Part shown: positions 14,671 to 53,170 of the stretch, in pieces | Layout: the number at the start of each line of letters is the position of its first letter | Numbering within the stretch: the stretch's first letter is position 1 | Assembly (NCBI RefSeq): GCF_021018895.1 | Contig: NC_079365.1 | Coordinates: forward strand, 3,613,501 to 3,677,500 | Direction: 5' to 3' | From: Seriola aureovittata | Taxonomy: Eukaryota; Chordata; Actinopteri; Carangiformes; Carangidae | Length of the DNA stretch: 64,000 nt | Position numbers and translations under genes: made by a program | The notes under the pieces: generated by a model | What the model was told of the DNA's origin: nothing | The model's input: the letters and a program-made list of their open reading frames with translations, nothing else | Databases searched by the model: none

Positions 14671-17401
14671 CAGGTGGATGCTGGGGTGGGGGGCGGGGCT
14701 TTTAAAATGCTATATGAATAGCATATAAATGATTTGATGCCATGTAACTGCATATATTTTTTTTTTAGAGCTCCCTGTTCCTTCTGCGTGGTGAATCTCA
14801 GCAGAGCTCCTCGTGTTTCTCATCAGCGCTGCTGCTGCTGTTTTGGGTTGCAGACCGCAGCATCTGGGGAGGTGGACGTGCAGACACATTTGTCTCCAGC
14901 CAGTGCGCTCACACAAACCGGTCAATTTACTTACCAAGCAGAGCAGAAAATGCAGTGTCTGTCACTGGCTCTATTTTCGTCCCTGCTGGATGAGAATCAG
15001 TCTCATGCAATATGTGAAATTCATCACCGCCGTGGGAGTGGCGTGTTGCAGCCTGAATGTTGAAGGAAGAGAAGCGATTTGGACATTGCAGATGGAGTAA
15101 AAGGGAGTGTGGAAGGAGATTAGGGTCTTTAATGGTACATATAGTTACAGAGCAGATCTGTGACACCTCTCGTCTGGCCTGCTGAGGAGCAGGAGCTGAT
15201 GTAGAGGTTAACACTAGGACGAAGGATCCTGTTGTTTCCACTTTGGAAGTCTAGACAGAGTGTGGCAGGTGTGTCTGCAATACAAACCCTTAAAAGAGCC
15301 ATCTGCTGCAAAGAAACAAACAGAGATTGTCACCACCGCCTCAACTATCTTCCCTGCATTAAGGTCATAATACTAGAATATATGACTCGAGTATATTTCA
15401 GTTATTCCTGTCATGTGCACAGTCCAGTCAGGTTTCTTCAGGTGTTGTCATTCCGCACACGCACCTCAAAGGTCACGAGGGAAACCTGATGAAAAGTGGT
15501 GTGTTTGAGAACCAGCAGCATAGTCAGCAGAGGTGGAATAGCCTCTGAATTTAAATCTATAAATCTGAAAAACCATAAACAACTTCTATAATCTACAGCG
15601 GTGATTCTCAACCGAGGGGTGCCTCTACCCAGCGGGTGCTTCTGCAGTCCATAAAAAATATATAAACCCACATGAAGTCATCTGTAACAACTTAACACCA
15701 AATCTTTAGAGTATGTGAAAACTGGAGAAATTAAAATAGTTTGCTAACAGTAATGGATGAAGTGAGTTGAAATAGTTCAGTAGTAGATTAATGGCTGACT
15801 GGCGGTGTCTGTGAAGGAGTTCTCTTATCTGACGAGGCATGGGGGTCCACGTGACAACCTCTGCTCTATACAGCAGTTTGACATTTTAGTTGTGAGTCTT
15901 GCTGTGGGCGTGTACGGTCGCCAGGGAACCAGCAGAAACACTCAACAGAAGTACGAGGCAGATGGAGAAACTGTTGTTCATCAAGAGCTAATCCTCCTAA
16001 AAACCACACATTCTTGTTTATGCTCTTTGTACAGATTAACCGAACCAGATACATCTTACTTACTAAGCTTTTGCTCACTAATGATCGCTATTGGTGTATT
16101 TTTGAACTTTGAACAGAGCAGCTTCCCCCGGCTCCAGCTCCATGCTGAACACACACACACACGAGAGTGGAGTCAGTCTGATACAAAAAAGTGAATTATC
16201 ATTATAATTCTTTAAATGTAAACCACTGTGTACTGGTACACTTCTGGAAACGTTACTACAACTTACAATCGGCTCATTCTGTCTGTATAAACATACCATG
16301 TTCTTAACACTGATATTAATGAGGTAACAGTAACGATACAATGACTATTTACTACTACTACTCTTATTACAGCTCGGTTTTCCATTGGCTGCCTTTCTTT
16401 GCCATTTTGGTGGCACCAATATATCACAACGTGAAGTTTATCAGCCTAACAGTTCAGTCCGTAAAACTTTGAGTTTGTCACAAAGCCGTGGCTTGTTGAC
16501 GAGAGTCCCACCTCCGTTGGGCATTTGGCACAGATTCAGTCTCATCCGTGAGGTAAAAATACCTCACATCTCTCCCAACTACTGTCTGTACAGTCTGGCT
16601 ATTCACTGTCAAGATAAAGATGAGGAGGACAAAAATAACCCAAGGTCTGATCAAAGGCAGCTGCCTCAAACTGTCCCTCTCCGCACTCAAACACATGTAA
16701 GTGGGTGTTAACTGCTGCAGCTTTACGTTGAGCTTCACGGCCGTGGTTAATGCTAAAGGAGACAACTGGCTTAGATAGTGTTGGTCTAGGTGTTTAAATT
16801 AGGGTCTACTTTAATATAAACTCAGATTTGATCTAAGACTTATAACCATGCAGGATCACATTTTCTGGGACTACAGAGCTGCACCTCAAAAGCTGAGGCT
16901 CACTGAATTTTTATCCACATTTTATAGTTTGTTTTTAAAAATGTTTTTTACTTCATGCACTTTACATGAACCTTCACCATATGGGAGACATTTTATTCCT
17001 GTTTATTAAGATCTGTAACGGCCCATTAGAGAGGCATTCTGCACCAACTCCCTGTCCCTTCTTTCTTATTGTGTACTGTAATTAGGATTATTTTTCCACA
17101 TTATATAGGGTCATTAAGAATTTTGTTTTCTCGAGGCTCGTATGTTCTGTAAATGTCTGAGCTTCACTGAAGGCTACAGTGCAGAATCCGACATCTTGAT
17201 GGCCTTACAGTCGCGGCGTATCTCTGCCCAAACTAAACCTATTAGCTCTGTTATCATACTGCTTCACACTGCATGGTTGCCTTGGCCGATAACATCTTCG
17301 GTCCACTTGATACACGCCCGTTGTTTGGATAATGATGTCATTAAGCGGGAATGGATAGGCCTCCTCATCACTTCACATTGTGGGCTGTAGCAGGGGAATA
17401 G

Positions 17402-17403
<2 letters not shown>

Positions 17404-17442
<39 letters not shown>
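17404..17442. repeat. (GT)n microsatellite
   Basis: About 19 uninterrupted GT units, about 700 bp upstream of the first iqsec1 coding exon. Confidence 0.98.
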
Positions 17443-17445
<3 letters not shown>

Positions 17446-18133
17446 TGTTGGGGTTATGGAATCACCCAAAACATCATCATAGAGATGGGAGGAGATGTGA
17501 GTCAAACATTCCCTATTAACTTGCATGTTTGTTTAAAGGATAGCTTAGCGTGGGTCAACTGGCCACACAGCTGTTGCTTGTTCTGCGTCGTCTGTGACAG
17601 GACCGTGGTCGTGATGGCATCGCTTTAATCAATGGCTTTAAGACTTTGATCAGCAGTTGTAAAGTGGAGACTGTGTATGTCTTCCATATGAAGCGGAGGC
17701 TTGACATCTGAAGACAGTTGTACGGATGTAAAGCTCACATTACTGCCGCCACACCTCCTCAGTCACCACAGCTAAAATGGTATATCCAGGGGTTTCCCCT
17801 GGCCTCATCCTTGCCTCTTACTATTAATAAAGCCACCAGAGCTCTCTCTCTCCCTCTCTCTCTCCCATTTTTACTTCTTACTTGTTGCCCCTTCCTGTTT
17901 AAGACCCTCTTGATCTGTGGGACACCAGTACTCCTGCTGCTATACGACCCAGTTTCCTATGCAGGAATTCCCTCCCTCTTCCTGAGAACGCCCCTCCTTG
18001 CGAGGATGAAAGACGACTAGAGTGATAGAGGTGTCCGAGCCGTGTGGTTATGAAAGCTTCATTTTAGCCCAGGGATGGAGTAACGGAGATCGGGGTGGCG
18101 ATGTAGGTCTGGCGTAGGGGCTCAGAGGGCAAC

Positions 18134-43489
<25,356 letters not shown>

Positions 43490-43924
43490 GGCGGCACAGG
43501 GGCCCTTCTGGGCTCTCCTACTGAACTTTGATTTTGTTCCTCCGAGGCTCTCGGCTGATGAGACGGTCACACTGTGCATCACCGGTCTGGGGATGTGAAG
43601 CCAGACGAGATCCTGTGTCTCCTTCAGCATTTTTTGTTATGCTCGTCACGGGGGGCAGTCTATTCAACCCAAACACATTTATTTTCCTGTTGCTCCTTTC
43701 ATTTTCGTTTCAGGTCATAAATCATGTCTGACTGCTTCATGAGCAGCAGACGACAACGCGAGAGCATGCACAAAGACCACAACTACTGTTCCTCCTCAGT
43801 AAAGTAAAGAACATGATCAAATATCTCACTTACTAGTATTTTACAGAAGAAGTAAACAGTAATCTAAACTTCAATGTCTACAAAGTGATTTAATCTAGTG
43901 TGAGAGTGTTTTGGCTGAACAGAG

Positions 43925-43956
43925 ACGGACGGACAGACAGACAGACAGACAGACAG
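43925..43956. repeat. (GACA)n microsatellite
   Basis: About seven GACA units, with GACG variants at the start, in the probable iqsec1 3' UTR. Confidence 0.95.
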
Positions 43957-44513
43957 GTGGTCTGCCTCAGCAGTAGCTGTAGGAGTATTTAATGTAGCAG
44001 TAGCTCACAGTGCACTGTGATATCTCTGTTAGCAGTGATAAATGTGCCAATTATTGAAGCATTTACTAATTTAGTCACAAAAATCGCTTTATGTATATTG
44101 TGCATAGTATTTTGTAAAATAATAATATCAGCTGTTATTATAATTATTATTATTACAGAACAATTAAACATCAATTAAAACTCTCAGTATTATACTCGCA
44201 CATAGGTGGCGTAGTTTCACTGTTAAGAAACCAATCAAAGCTTTTATTAGTTAGGTAATTCAGTAAGCTGGAACACTACTGTAAATGGTTGCCTTTGAGT
44301 TAGAACTCTGTTAAGATTGACGAGGGCTGGTGCACAAGCAGCGTGCACACAGTCTCATCCACTGCACTTCATCGGTTCAGACTCATCTCTCTCGCTCTGG
44401 AGAAAGGAAGCCACAGCGAGCTGCTGAGCAGACAGATTCATCTGAATGTCCACCCTTCAAGAGTGGCTGCTTGTCCACAGTCTTTTTTTTTTTTAACTAT
44501 TTTTTTAGAGTCC

Positions 44514-44519
44514 AATAAA
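44514..44519 (+). terminator. Candidate polyadenylation signal AATAAA (proximal)
   Basis: This hexamer lies about 1.0 kb after the iqsec1 stop codon. I did not see a strong downstream GT-rich element directly behind it. Confidence 0.25.
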
Positions 44520-44982
44520 CACTAAGAAATGCCCTATATGTTCTACTGCACCCTGGTGGGATTCCTTCAGTCTGTTTTGCAGGAAGAGGAGGAGGAGGAG
44601 GAGGTGGTTCACAATGTTTTTCATAGGAACTGAAGGAGTCTGTGCAAACTGTGTAGCAGGGAAACAGCAACATGACTGTCCAAGTGTCTCTCCTGATACG
44701 GAAGCTCTCAGCTGGCTGAGTGTGCCCTGTTCCCTCCATAGTTTCGTTGTGTGTCTGTCGAGCAGCGAGTGCGTCGAGCAGCGCTGTTCACTCCCTCCAT
44801 CGGACATTTTCTCGGAGCCACACAGATGCCACAGTACAGAAATCAATAATTATCACTATGTGATGGTGATAGCATTCTTACGCTTCACTCACCACAAATG
44901 GCAGTTTTATATCAATCGTTGTTCTGACATATTATGGGATGTGCTGGTTGTACCTTCCGGCCATCCTGAGCACAGTATCTGT

Positions 44983-45010
<28 letters not shown>
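44983..45010. repeat. (GT)n microsatellite
   Basis: About 13 GT units in the probable iqsec1 3' UTR or intergenic DNA. Confidence 0.97.
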
Positions 45011-45013
<3 letters not shown>

Positions 45014-47755
45014 AGCGGAGGCAGAGGGCTGGTGTGCCGGAGCACATGTTCTGTTGGAAGTGATAGACACAGCACTTGTTTTACTTAGTTGATATCAAAG
45101 GCAGAAGTTAGTCTGCATCTGCTTAAAGACTGAGATGGAATTTTTAACTTGTGCAATATGTATTTACTTTTTTGTCTAAGAGCAATTGCAAATTAGTGGT
45201 TGTTCCATTTTGTTTAGTTCTGTTGAGTTTGTCTTTTTTTTTCCCTCCAGAGTCCTTTGTCATTTCTTCCTCAATGTATCACTGAAGTGCAAGTATCCAC
45301 ATTGATTTCGACTGGACTTTCCATACCGATAGAATGTCAGAGAAGAAGAATGTCAAAGAAAATAGTTGCATGTAACAATGTATTTTCAGGCTATTTTATA
45401 ACCATTGTGTATTCCCAAACTATATCAGAGTTACAGTCCACAGTTGTTCAAAATGAATGGTAGAATATTTTTGACTTCTTCAATTACATCTAACTGAAGT
45501 CCGCTATGTATCTGTGTCACTCTAGACGATAACCAAATCTGTATCTTCTCCTGATCCACATACCGTAGTTTAATGGATCTTGGTGAACAGCAGCAGTTAA
45601 AGCTGCCACATCTGTATCACAGCTGTAAGAGGCCAACAAAAAAAAAAAGTTTTTTACAGCTGGCATGAGGAAGTATATACTCTTGTCATTTGGAAATCAA
45701 AGTGCTAATTGACAGACAGCTTTGAGTATAATGAATGACTTCATATTTATCATCTGTCTCTGTCAATGGCTCACACATTACTGTTGTTAAGTGATATTCA
45801 GTAGATCAGTATTCTTAAATAGAAATACTTCTTTCCTCAAGGTTCAAGTTTTCAAGGCACCACCTTCTAATAATGCCTCCTTTATAATGGGTAATCTAAT
45901 ACTCTCTACTAATCTAATGAATCAATTAAGTTAATTAACTGTCAACTTTATGAATGGTTAATAAATCCTGATGCTTTATACGTCCATAAGAAGCCATTGA
46001 CAAGAACATATGGGTTACCAAGTTCTGAAAACGTCCCCTAGCCTGGAGTTTATCCTCCAGCAAATGTTATTAAATCATCTACAGTTATAAATGTTTTAGT
46101 TTCCAATAATCCATCCAGTCTGCAGTTGTAAATGTTAATAAGATATTGTTATATAGATCTTAGATCAAGAAGTTAAAGGGAACCCTGTGGAGTGTTTGAC
46201 CTCTAGTAGCACTGTGGAGCAACGTTCACACCAGTGGCTCCCTGTTTTGTTCCTATTGTGCACGCACACAAGAAAACACATACGTGCTCTCGAGCACACG
46301 GAGGATGTAATTCACATTCCCGTTTTCCCAGTCGCACACCGGTCCGCTGATCGACAGTTGGCAGAAGGAGCATAGCAAAGCGCGGGCAAAGGCAGCGAAG
46401 AAGACGAAGAAGCAAACATGAATGTAAACGTTGCACAATGTAAAATATGCCACAAAATCAGCTTTGTAAATATTTGATGAGGAAGAGAATGCACACAAGC
46501 ACACACAATTACTGAATGTAAAGGTAAGATGGGGCAGCTTTAAGTGGTCAGTCTTCATGATGAACTGAAGAGCTAAACTAACTAAAAAACATCAAGCACA
46601 TGTCATGCTGGCCCGGGTTTCCCTCAAGTCCCACAGTAAATATATTTACTGACATCAGCTGTTGCTTAGGCCGTCCTCCACTAACTAAATTAAACAGAGA
46701 CACTTTGAGATCTTTGTGGAAAACCTTGCTGGAGGAGGATAAACACTTGCAAAAGAGATTTTTCACAACCTGGCAATGCAGATGTACTTATCAATGGCTT
46801 ATTACTAATCTACAAAGCATCAGTATTTAATTGCCATTAATGAAACCACCTGTAAATTGTTTATGAATGGTGTCTAATTAGAAAGTGGAACCATTTTCAA
46901 AATATCTCATGATCCAAAATGTTTTTTGCAGTACTTTATGTGCTGTAGGTTACTCTACAGTTTAATATTTGACTCTTTATCTGTCAAATATGCTGCTTGT
47001 ACATGATTTTAATTCAGTGTAGTTTACGACCTACGGAGTCAGGAAAGTGCCAATATTGCTTGGTCATTAAATTTTAAAATCAGTTTTATACTAAATAAAT
47101 TGGGGACCAAATTCAACCGACCCACCACAACCCCACGTTTGACCAATCAGAAATTCTGTCATCAGACCAGCAGCTGATTACTAACTAGTCATCATGGAAC
47201 AACGGTGCGGACACTAGCTGAGAAGAAGCGTAGCTTTTATTTAATATCGATAGTTCGATAAAAAATGTCTAATCAAAGTGTTTTCAGTCACACCCCTCTT
47301 CCTTCAGAAGACTGATCTATTGTCAGACCTGCCCAGATTCTGTGTGAGGTGCTTTGTCGCATGCCATTGATGCCTACCGTCTCTTTTCCTTTTCTTTTCT
47401 TTTCTCTTTTTCCTTTCTGTAACTGTCGTTCTGTTGAGCAGCAGGCTTGACCTGAACCTAAACTTTCAGTGTAGTTTTGATTTCTCTGACTGATGCTTGT
47501 TTACATTTAGATGATTTCTGGCCTGCTTGTGTGTGTCTTCATTTAAAGTTGTGTCATTCTACTCCGGCATGCATTTCACCTCTATTTTCACTGTACAATA
47601 TAAAGACATTGCAGTATACTGCTGAGTGTAAATAGCAAATCCATCTTGGGAAATCTAATGTTACTTGATGAAGTAAAGAGGGTTTGAAAGGGAGGAAACG
47701 TTTTAAGGGTGGGTGGGAAGTAAAGAATGAGAAAACATATGTAAATACTCTGTAA

Positions 47756-47794
47756 ATTATTATTATTATTATTACTACTACTACTACTACTACT
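47756..47794. repeat. (ATT)n/(ACT)n compound microsatellite
   Basis: Seven ATT units pass directly into about six ACT units, consistent with one base change spreading through a triplet repeat. Confidence 0.95.
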
Positions 47795-48102
47795 CAGTGT
47801 CTGCAGTTACATTGAAGGTGCATTCCTGCTCCCCTCTGATATTTACATAATCATCAAACTGCTTCTCTCTGCCTCCGTCAGGACTGAATTATCATAGGAT
47901 CTAGAGATGAACAGCCAACTGTTACACAGTTAACACCGCTTCTGACTTATGTCCTGGGACACTCCTGTTCTCTCACACTCACAGCCCACTTTTGAAGTCA
48001 AAGGGAAGGGAGGAGTGCTCTTATTTTATTATGCATTCTGTTTCTAAGTAGACAAAACCCTATTGATGTAAAACTAGTACTGTGACAATGTTGAGAACGC
48101 AA

Positions 48103-48108
48103 AATAAA
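48103..48108 (+). terminator. Candidate polyadenylation signal AATAAA (distal)
   Basis: This hexamer, in 'gcaaaataaagcg', lies about 4.6 kb after the iqsec1 stop, with T-rich and GT-containing sequence ('ttgtccatttcttggtcg') about 45 nt downstream. It is a better context than the proximal site, but unproven. Confidence 0.3.
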
Positions 48109-48907
48109 GCGATATACTGTAAAATCTGAGCTGCTTCTGAGTCTCCCTGCTTTGTCCATTTCTTGGTCGCGGTTCAATGACTTAGTGGGCCAGATGGGCA
48201 AACTAATTATGCATTTTATGACTAAAGCATGAAAGTTTCAGCATCTAATCTACATACCCCAAGGTTTTAATTCAGACATGGAGGCACTTTGTATATAAGC
48301 ACTGCATTTTTCTGTTTTTTGCCCCATCACTCTCTGTAATAATCATGTATATCTTTGCCAAAATTGCATTTTTGTTCAAAAAAAAAAAACTTATTTGCTG
48401 CTATGGCCATGTAACATAATTTTGCTTAGACCACCATATTTGCCAGGGGACTGCGGGCCCCTTCATTTCCAGGTGTTAAGGTAGCTATAGCTCGTTAAAA
48501 ACACTGAAAACTTCTGCTGTGTGTTCTATGAAGTTACATGACTAGCTAAGACATTAGCGAACATTCTAATCAGAAGCTAGCATGCTAGTTGGGTCTGGGA
48601 CACACTCATTACTCCGGGGGGCTCTGCCCTGTCCCAGGGGTCACATCTGGAAGGCCTCCACATCTGAAAATAAACTTCATGGTTTATAGAAGCAGTGGAG
48701 AAAGTTTCATGCTTCAGTCATAAAATGCACAATAACCTTCCATATACAAGCTAATCTGCTGCAATAACTGGGTAAGTCTAACCACACCTTCTGTGAGCTT
48801 TTCCATCTACATGTGGTGCCTGTGACCTTTCCTAGAGTCCTAACCTGTACTCATAGTCCTAAGTGGAAGAAGTAGGTGTTCCCTATTCATTCAATTCAAT
48901 GTTTTTA

Positions 48908-48953
<46 letters not shown>
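48908..48953. repeat. (ATCT)n microsatellite
   Basis: About 11 uninterrupted ATCT units. Unlike the GATA tract at 55423, no LINE-like sequence is seen beside it. Confidence 0.97.
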
Positions 48954-50719
48954 TGCCTAAAACTGTCAAATAAGTAAAATTGGTTCTTAAAACAATGTGA
49001 TGTGTAATTTGTGCGTAATTGCCAAATAGAAACTTGACCCTTGGCCGTCAGGTCCTGCTGCACCCTTTCCATAATGCACTCAGTAACATCTTTTGTTAGA
49101 CCCTCCCTGAATAAAAACTCACACCCACAGTTTGTGACATAGGCTTTCTATCATAAACGCGTCGTCTCCTGGCTCAAGCTAAAATAACCCTGATGACATC
49201 ATTTGGGTTTTTTTCTCTCTGACTTGATGACGCTCCCTTCGGAGCCAAAGAAGACAACATACAGCTATTTTCACAGGGTGGGTACACCCCGTGACGAGTG
49301 GCCTAAATTAAACTCTGGGTGTATTATTGGTGGAATTCCCCTTTAAAATCCCAACAAACATTTCCTGAGGACAAAACATCTGTGTTCTCTACAGTGCTGC
49401 CCTAAAGTGACACAACCATGTTTGTGTTTTACTCCACCCTCAGCTATCCGACAACACAGAGGCCTCCTTCAGAGACAGTGAGGCGTTAGTATCAACCTAA
49501 ACAAAATTCTCTGGTCGTCGTCACTGCTGATGAAGGTCAAAGCAGCAGCACACTAATTCTTTTCTTGGTGTTGCACAGCCAACACGCCTGGCTGCTCGCC
49601 TGACTGTGGCAGGTGGTCTGAGTGACAGTGTGCCCTGTTTGTCTGTCTGGCCCTTGAGGTTGGAGCTAAAAATAGATCACAGCTTTGAGGGCCACACCAT
49701 TATTGTCAGCAGGACGACGTCACCGTGCAGCTGGGACGGACCAACACACGGCTTCATTTCCTCTGCCAGCAAACTATGGTTTGTATTATACAACTGTTTA
49801 GTCAGTGATACTTAAACTAGGGTTAGTGTTAGACCACTTATTTATTTATTTATTCATTTATTTATATATGTTTTCTTTTTTCATTTTTACACCTTTTAAA
49901 GTCTTTGTTTTGTGGCTGAAAGTTCTTCACCTTTAAGCCCAAGTTCTACATCATTTTTGACACACTTATATTTATTCATATAACCATCACTGCTCAGTAG
50001 CTCAGTTCCTTTGCACATTGCGCCACCGACTGGTGTTCTCGCAGCATTGTTATGGTGCATTCATGTGTAGTCGGAAAATATTCATATAGCAAAGTCAGCA
50101 TACTCGATATAATAGGAGTGCCAGAATTTTCTGTGATCCATGACATTTAGACGTTTTGTTTCGGGGGAATTTGCTTTTAGCAACCTCGCTGTTCTTTCGA
50201 TTCGACAATAAAAAGATAATAGTGCGCATTTTATAGACATGTTAAGTTCTTTTTGTAGAATCACTCTATTCAAATATTGAATAAGCAGTTCCCCATAAGA
50301 GTCCCTTTTCTGTCAGGGTTGAGAAGATTGAAAATAGAAAGTGTGTTGTGAAATAAAAATCACAATGTAATGGCACTGTTAAAAGAGTAAATAAAACATT
50401 ACACATTATATAATACATTGTGGATCTTTTCAGAAGAATTTGGACTTTTTGGGTCTTATAATATGGAAAATATGAAAAGCCTGTCAATAATAGGACTAGT
50501 TAACCCAAGTCATAAGCATACTTCGTTGTTTCTACATTTGTATGTGCTACATGCTATTAAACGTCGGAAGCGTTAAAGCCAGCCTCTTTGCTCAACTGAA
50601 GTCCCCCGTTTCCGAGGGTCCTTGAACGTGTTATCTAACCAGCAGTGTGCCTATGTCATCAGCATGAGACAGAAACGGGTGAAAGGTACCCGTCTGTGCA
50701 ACATAATAGCAGTACATCA

Positions 50720-50737
50720 ATGGACCAGAGGAAGTAG
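50720..50737 (+). promoter_or_regulatory. Possible upstream ORF of acad9 (MDQRK-stop)
   Basis: An ATG 35 nt before the acad9 start opens a 5-codon frame ending in TAG at 50735-50737. If the transcript starts upstream of it, it is a short uORF that could lower translation of acad9. The transcription start is unknown. Confidence 0.35.
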
Positions 50738-50754
50738 AGGTTGACGAAGGAAGA

Positions 50755-50937
50755 ATGATGAATGTAAACAGATTAATCGTCTTCTCTAAAACTGTTCAAG
50801 CAGGAAAGCAGCTTCTCTCCTGTAATGCGAGGCATGCTGGGAAAGAAGTGCTGAACCTCCAGCAGCGGAGGTCCTTCAAAACTCACTCAAGAAACCTCGT
50901 TTATGCCAAGGATTTGTTCCTCGGTCAGGTGAACAAG
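50755..50937 (+). CDS. acad9: acad9 exon 1 (mitochondrial presequence)
   Basis: Sixty-one codons start [12 protein letters not shown] and end [12 protein letters not shown] at a GTAAGA donor. The N-terminus is rich in Arg, Lys, Ser and Gln with almost no acidic residues, as expected for a matrix-targeting sequence. Similarity to human begins at AKDLFLGQ (human AKELFLGK). A second in-frame ATG follows directly; the first has A at -3 and is preferred. Confidence 0.9.
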
Positions 50938-53105
50938 GTAAGAGGGTGAATGATTGTCGTCGCCAGTGATGGGCGGGTGAAGCCCCTCTTCTTCTTTGGT
51001 TCATCTGTAAAAATCTGCTCTAACCTCAGCTGCTAACCTAATCTACTGTATGAGGGCATCTGAAGGTAAAAATTCCGGTTGCCCCAGCTGGGGTAATGTT
51101 CAAGAGTTAAAGTTGTAAATTTACTAGAAAAGGTATTTAAGTGGTAAATTTATGTTAATTTTAAAAAAAAGAGAAAAATTTCGACATTAAAGTTGTAAAT
51201 TTCCTAGTAAAAGCTCAAATATTCTCTGAAATTACGAATGTGAATATGTTATGTTATGTTAGAGCCTCATGCTGACAGAAAATAATTTTTTTTTCAGTCA
51301 CATAATTTTTTGCAAATTTATTAAAAAGGTAAAACACAAATATCACAGTATTCAGACACTTTGTCATGACACTTGAAATTGCCTCCCATTTCTCTTGTTT
51401 CTACACCTTGATTGGAGTCCACCTGTGGTCAGTTCAGATAACTGGACACACACCTGTCAATATAAGGTCTCACAGCTGACAGACAGGACTGTGTTGAGGC
51501 TCAGATCTGGGGAAAGGTACAAAAAAATGTCTGCTGCATTGAAGGTTCCCAAGACCACAGTGACCTCCATCATTCTTAGATGGAAGAGGTCTGGAACAAC
51601 CAGGACTCTTCCTAGAGCTGGCTGCTGGCTAAACTGACCAATCAGGAGAGAAGGGCCTTGGTAAGAGAGGGAACTAAGACCCTGATGGTCACTCTGGCTG
51701 AGCTCCAGAGATCCTGTGTGGAGATGGGAAAAACTTCCAGAAGTTTTCTAAACCAAACAGACTATGGTTGTGTTCAACGTAACTTAAATGACTGCAAAGA
51801 AAACGAACAAAGAGACTGTGTGAAACCATAAACCTGCATGTTAGCATATTTCCGTTCCAGCTGTGCGGCTGTGCATATGGCCATCACAGTTATGGTTCCT
51901 GCTCCACCTTCCATTTGAAGTCAATTTGTGACTTGCAAAACCTGACACACAGGCCGAGGAGAGGGCTCACAGTTTGTTAGTCAGCATTGTGTCGACGGGG
52001 CTTTTTCTTACAGGTTTTTACTTTTTTCACTTCAGTTTCACTCACTGATTGGTGTCACAGGTGATGAATGCCTGTTACAGCTATCAGTGGAAATAAACCA
52101 GATTTCCCATGTTGAGTAATGTAAGCTTTTTTATTTAAAATAATTTTCCAAAAAAGTGTGGAAACCTTCCTGTATTCAGTGATGTTTGATGAAAAAAATA
52201 TACTTTTACAGTCTATATTAGAGCAGCTACATCAGTAACATGCTGCTGACGTCATGTATGATAATACATCAGTCAGAGGGATCAATCAACACTATTATTT
52301 TAATACTTTTACTACATTTAGCTGCTAATAATTATGTACTTTTACTTAAGTGTGATTTCCATGCAGGACTTTCACTTGTACTGGAGTGTTTTTACATTAG
52401 TGTATTGGTACTTTTACTGAAGGAAAGGCTCTGAATCCTTCTTCCGCCACTCATTTCTAAAACCGTCTGTTTCTCCTGCAGGCTGAGGTCTTCCCTTATC
52501 CAGAAATTGGAAATGAAGAGCTGGAGGAGATCAACCAGTTTGTTGCACCAGTGGAAAGATTCTTCAATGAGGAGGGTGAGAGAAGCGATGTGGTGGATGT
52601 TAAAACTGGTTAGCTATTAGCATCCTGCAGCGTATGTGAATATGTGTGAATTATGATCTTACAATCTGTTGCCTCTGAGATTTTTTTTTTTAATTGACAA
52701 TTACAGGCTGTCTTTTTTGTGCGTGTGTTTTCAGTTGACTCAGCGAAGATTGACCACGAAGCCAAAATCCCCCCGGAGACTCTGAATGGGTTGAAGGAGC
52801 TCGGGCTGTTTGGAATCATGATTCCTGAGGAGTATGGTGAGATGATTGTGACCTGAAGCCTTTTGTAAATGAATTTCTAAGTTTCTCTGAATCCCTCTAA
52901 GTTATTACTAAATCAGGTTTTACCAGCTAAACTTAACCTTGTTTGCTAGGAAACAATTGTAGCACCGTTCACTAGTTAGCAATTAGTAAACACATTATAA
53001 TGAGGCTAATCTCGAACTCATGAACTTCAACTGATTTCTGGAGCTGGTTCCAGCAGCTGTTGTAATTTCAGTCTTGGCCAAATTCAGGTACAAACCCTGA
53101 ACAAA

Positions 53106-53170
<65 letters not shown>

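Larger units (their letters stand above)
2446..18133. other. Non-coding region upstream of the first iqsec1 exon
   Basis: About 15.7 kb with no exon I can support. Notable contents are a T18 run (7921-7938), a GC-richer block at about 8600-9117 ending in a donor-like AAAGGTAGGT, a homopurine stretch (about 9676-9729), a repeat-like block at about 14345-14670 and a GT microsatellite (17404-17442). The last few hundred bases should include the 5' UTR and promoter of the MWCLQC transcript. Confidence 0.6.
43490..48130 (+). other. iqsec1: Probable iqsec1 3' UTR, end uncertain
   Basis: No coding exon follows the stop codon. AATAAA hexamers occur at 44514-44519 and 48103-48108, so the UTR may be about 1 kb or about 4.6 kb. 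The stretch holds GACA (43925-43956), GT (44983-45010) and TAT/TAC (47756-47794) microsatellites. Mammalian IQSEC1 also has a long 3' UTR (recall). Where the transcript ends is inference. Confidence 0.4.
48131..50754. other. Intergenic region and 5' flank of acad9
   Basis: This is about 2.6 kb of non-coding sequence between the genes. It contains a CTAT microsatellite (48908-48953), a TTTA-rich stretch (about 49835-49865) and otherwise unremarkable AT-rich DNA. The acad9 promoter must lie near its right end. I see no clear TATA box, and the last 200 bases have moderate GC content. Confidence 0.6.
50938..52481 (+). other. acad9 intron 1
   Basis: This 1.5-kb intron contains a decayed Tc1-like transposon (about 51290-51745) and, just before exon 2, a fish-common repeat of the 'tacttttacttaagt ... 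ctgaatccttcttccgccact' type (about 52290-52455). Confidence 0.8.

Noticed and set aside
51395..51637. 80-codon frame as an independent gene
   Set aside because: It is the broken start of a Tc1 transposase inside a decayed transposon.
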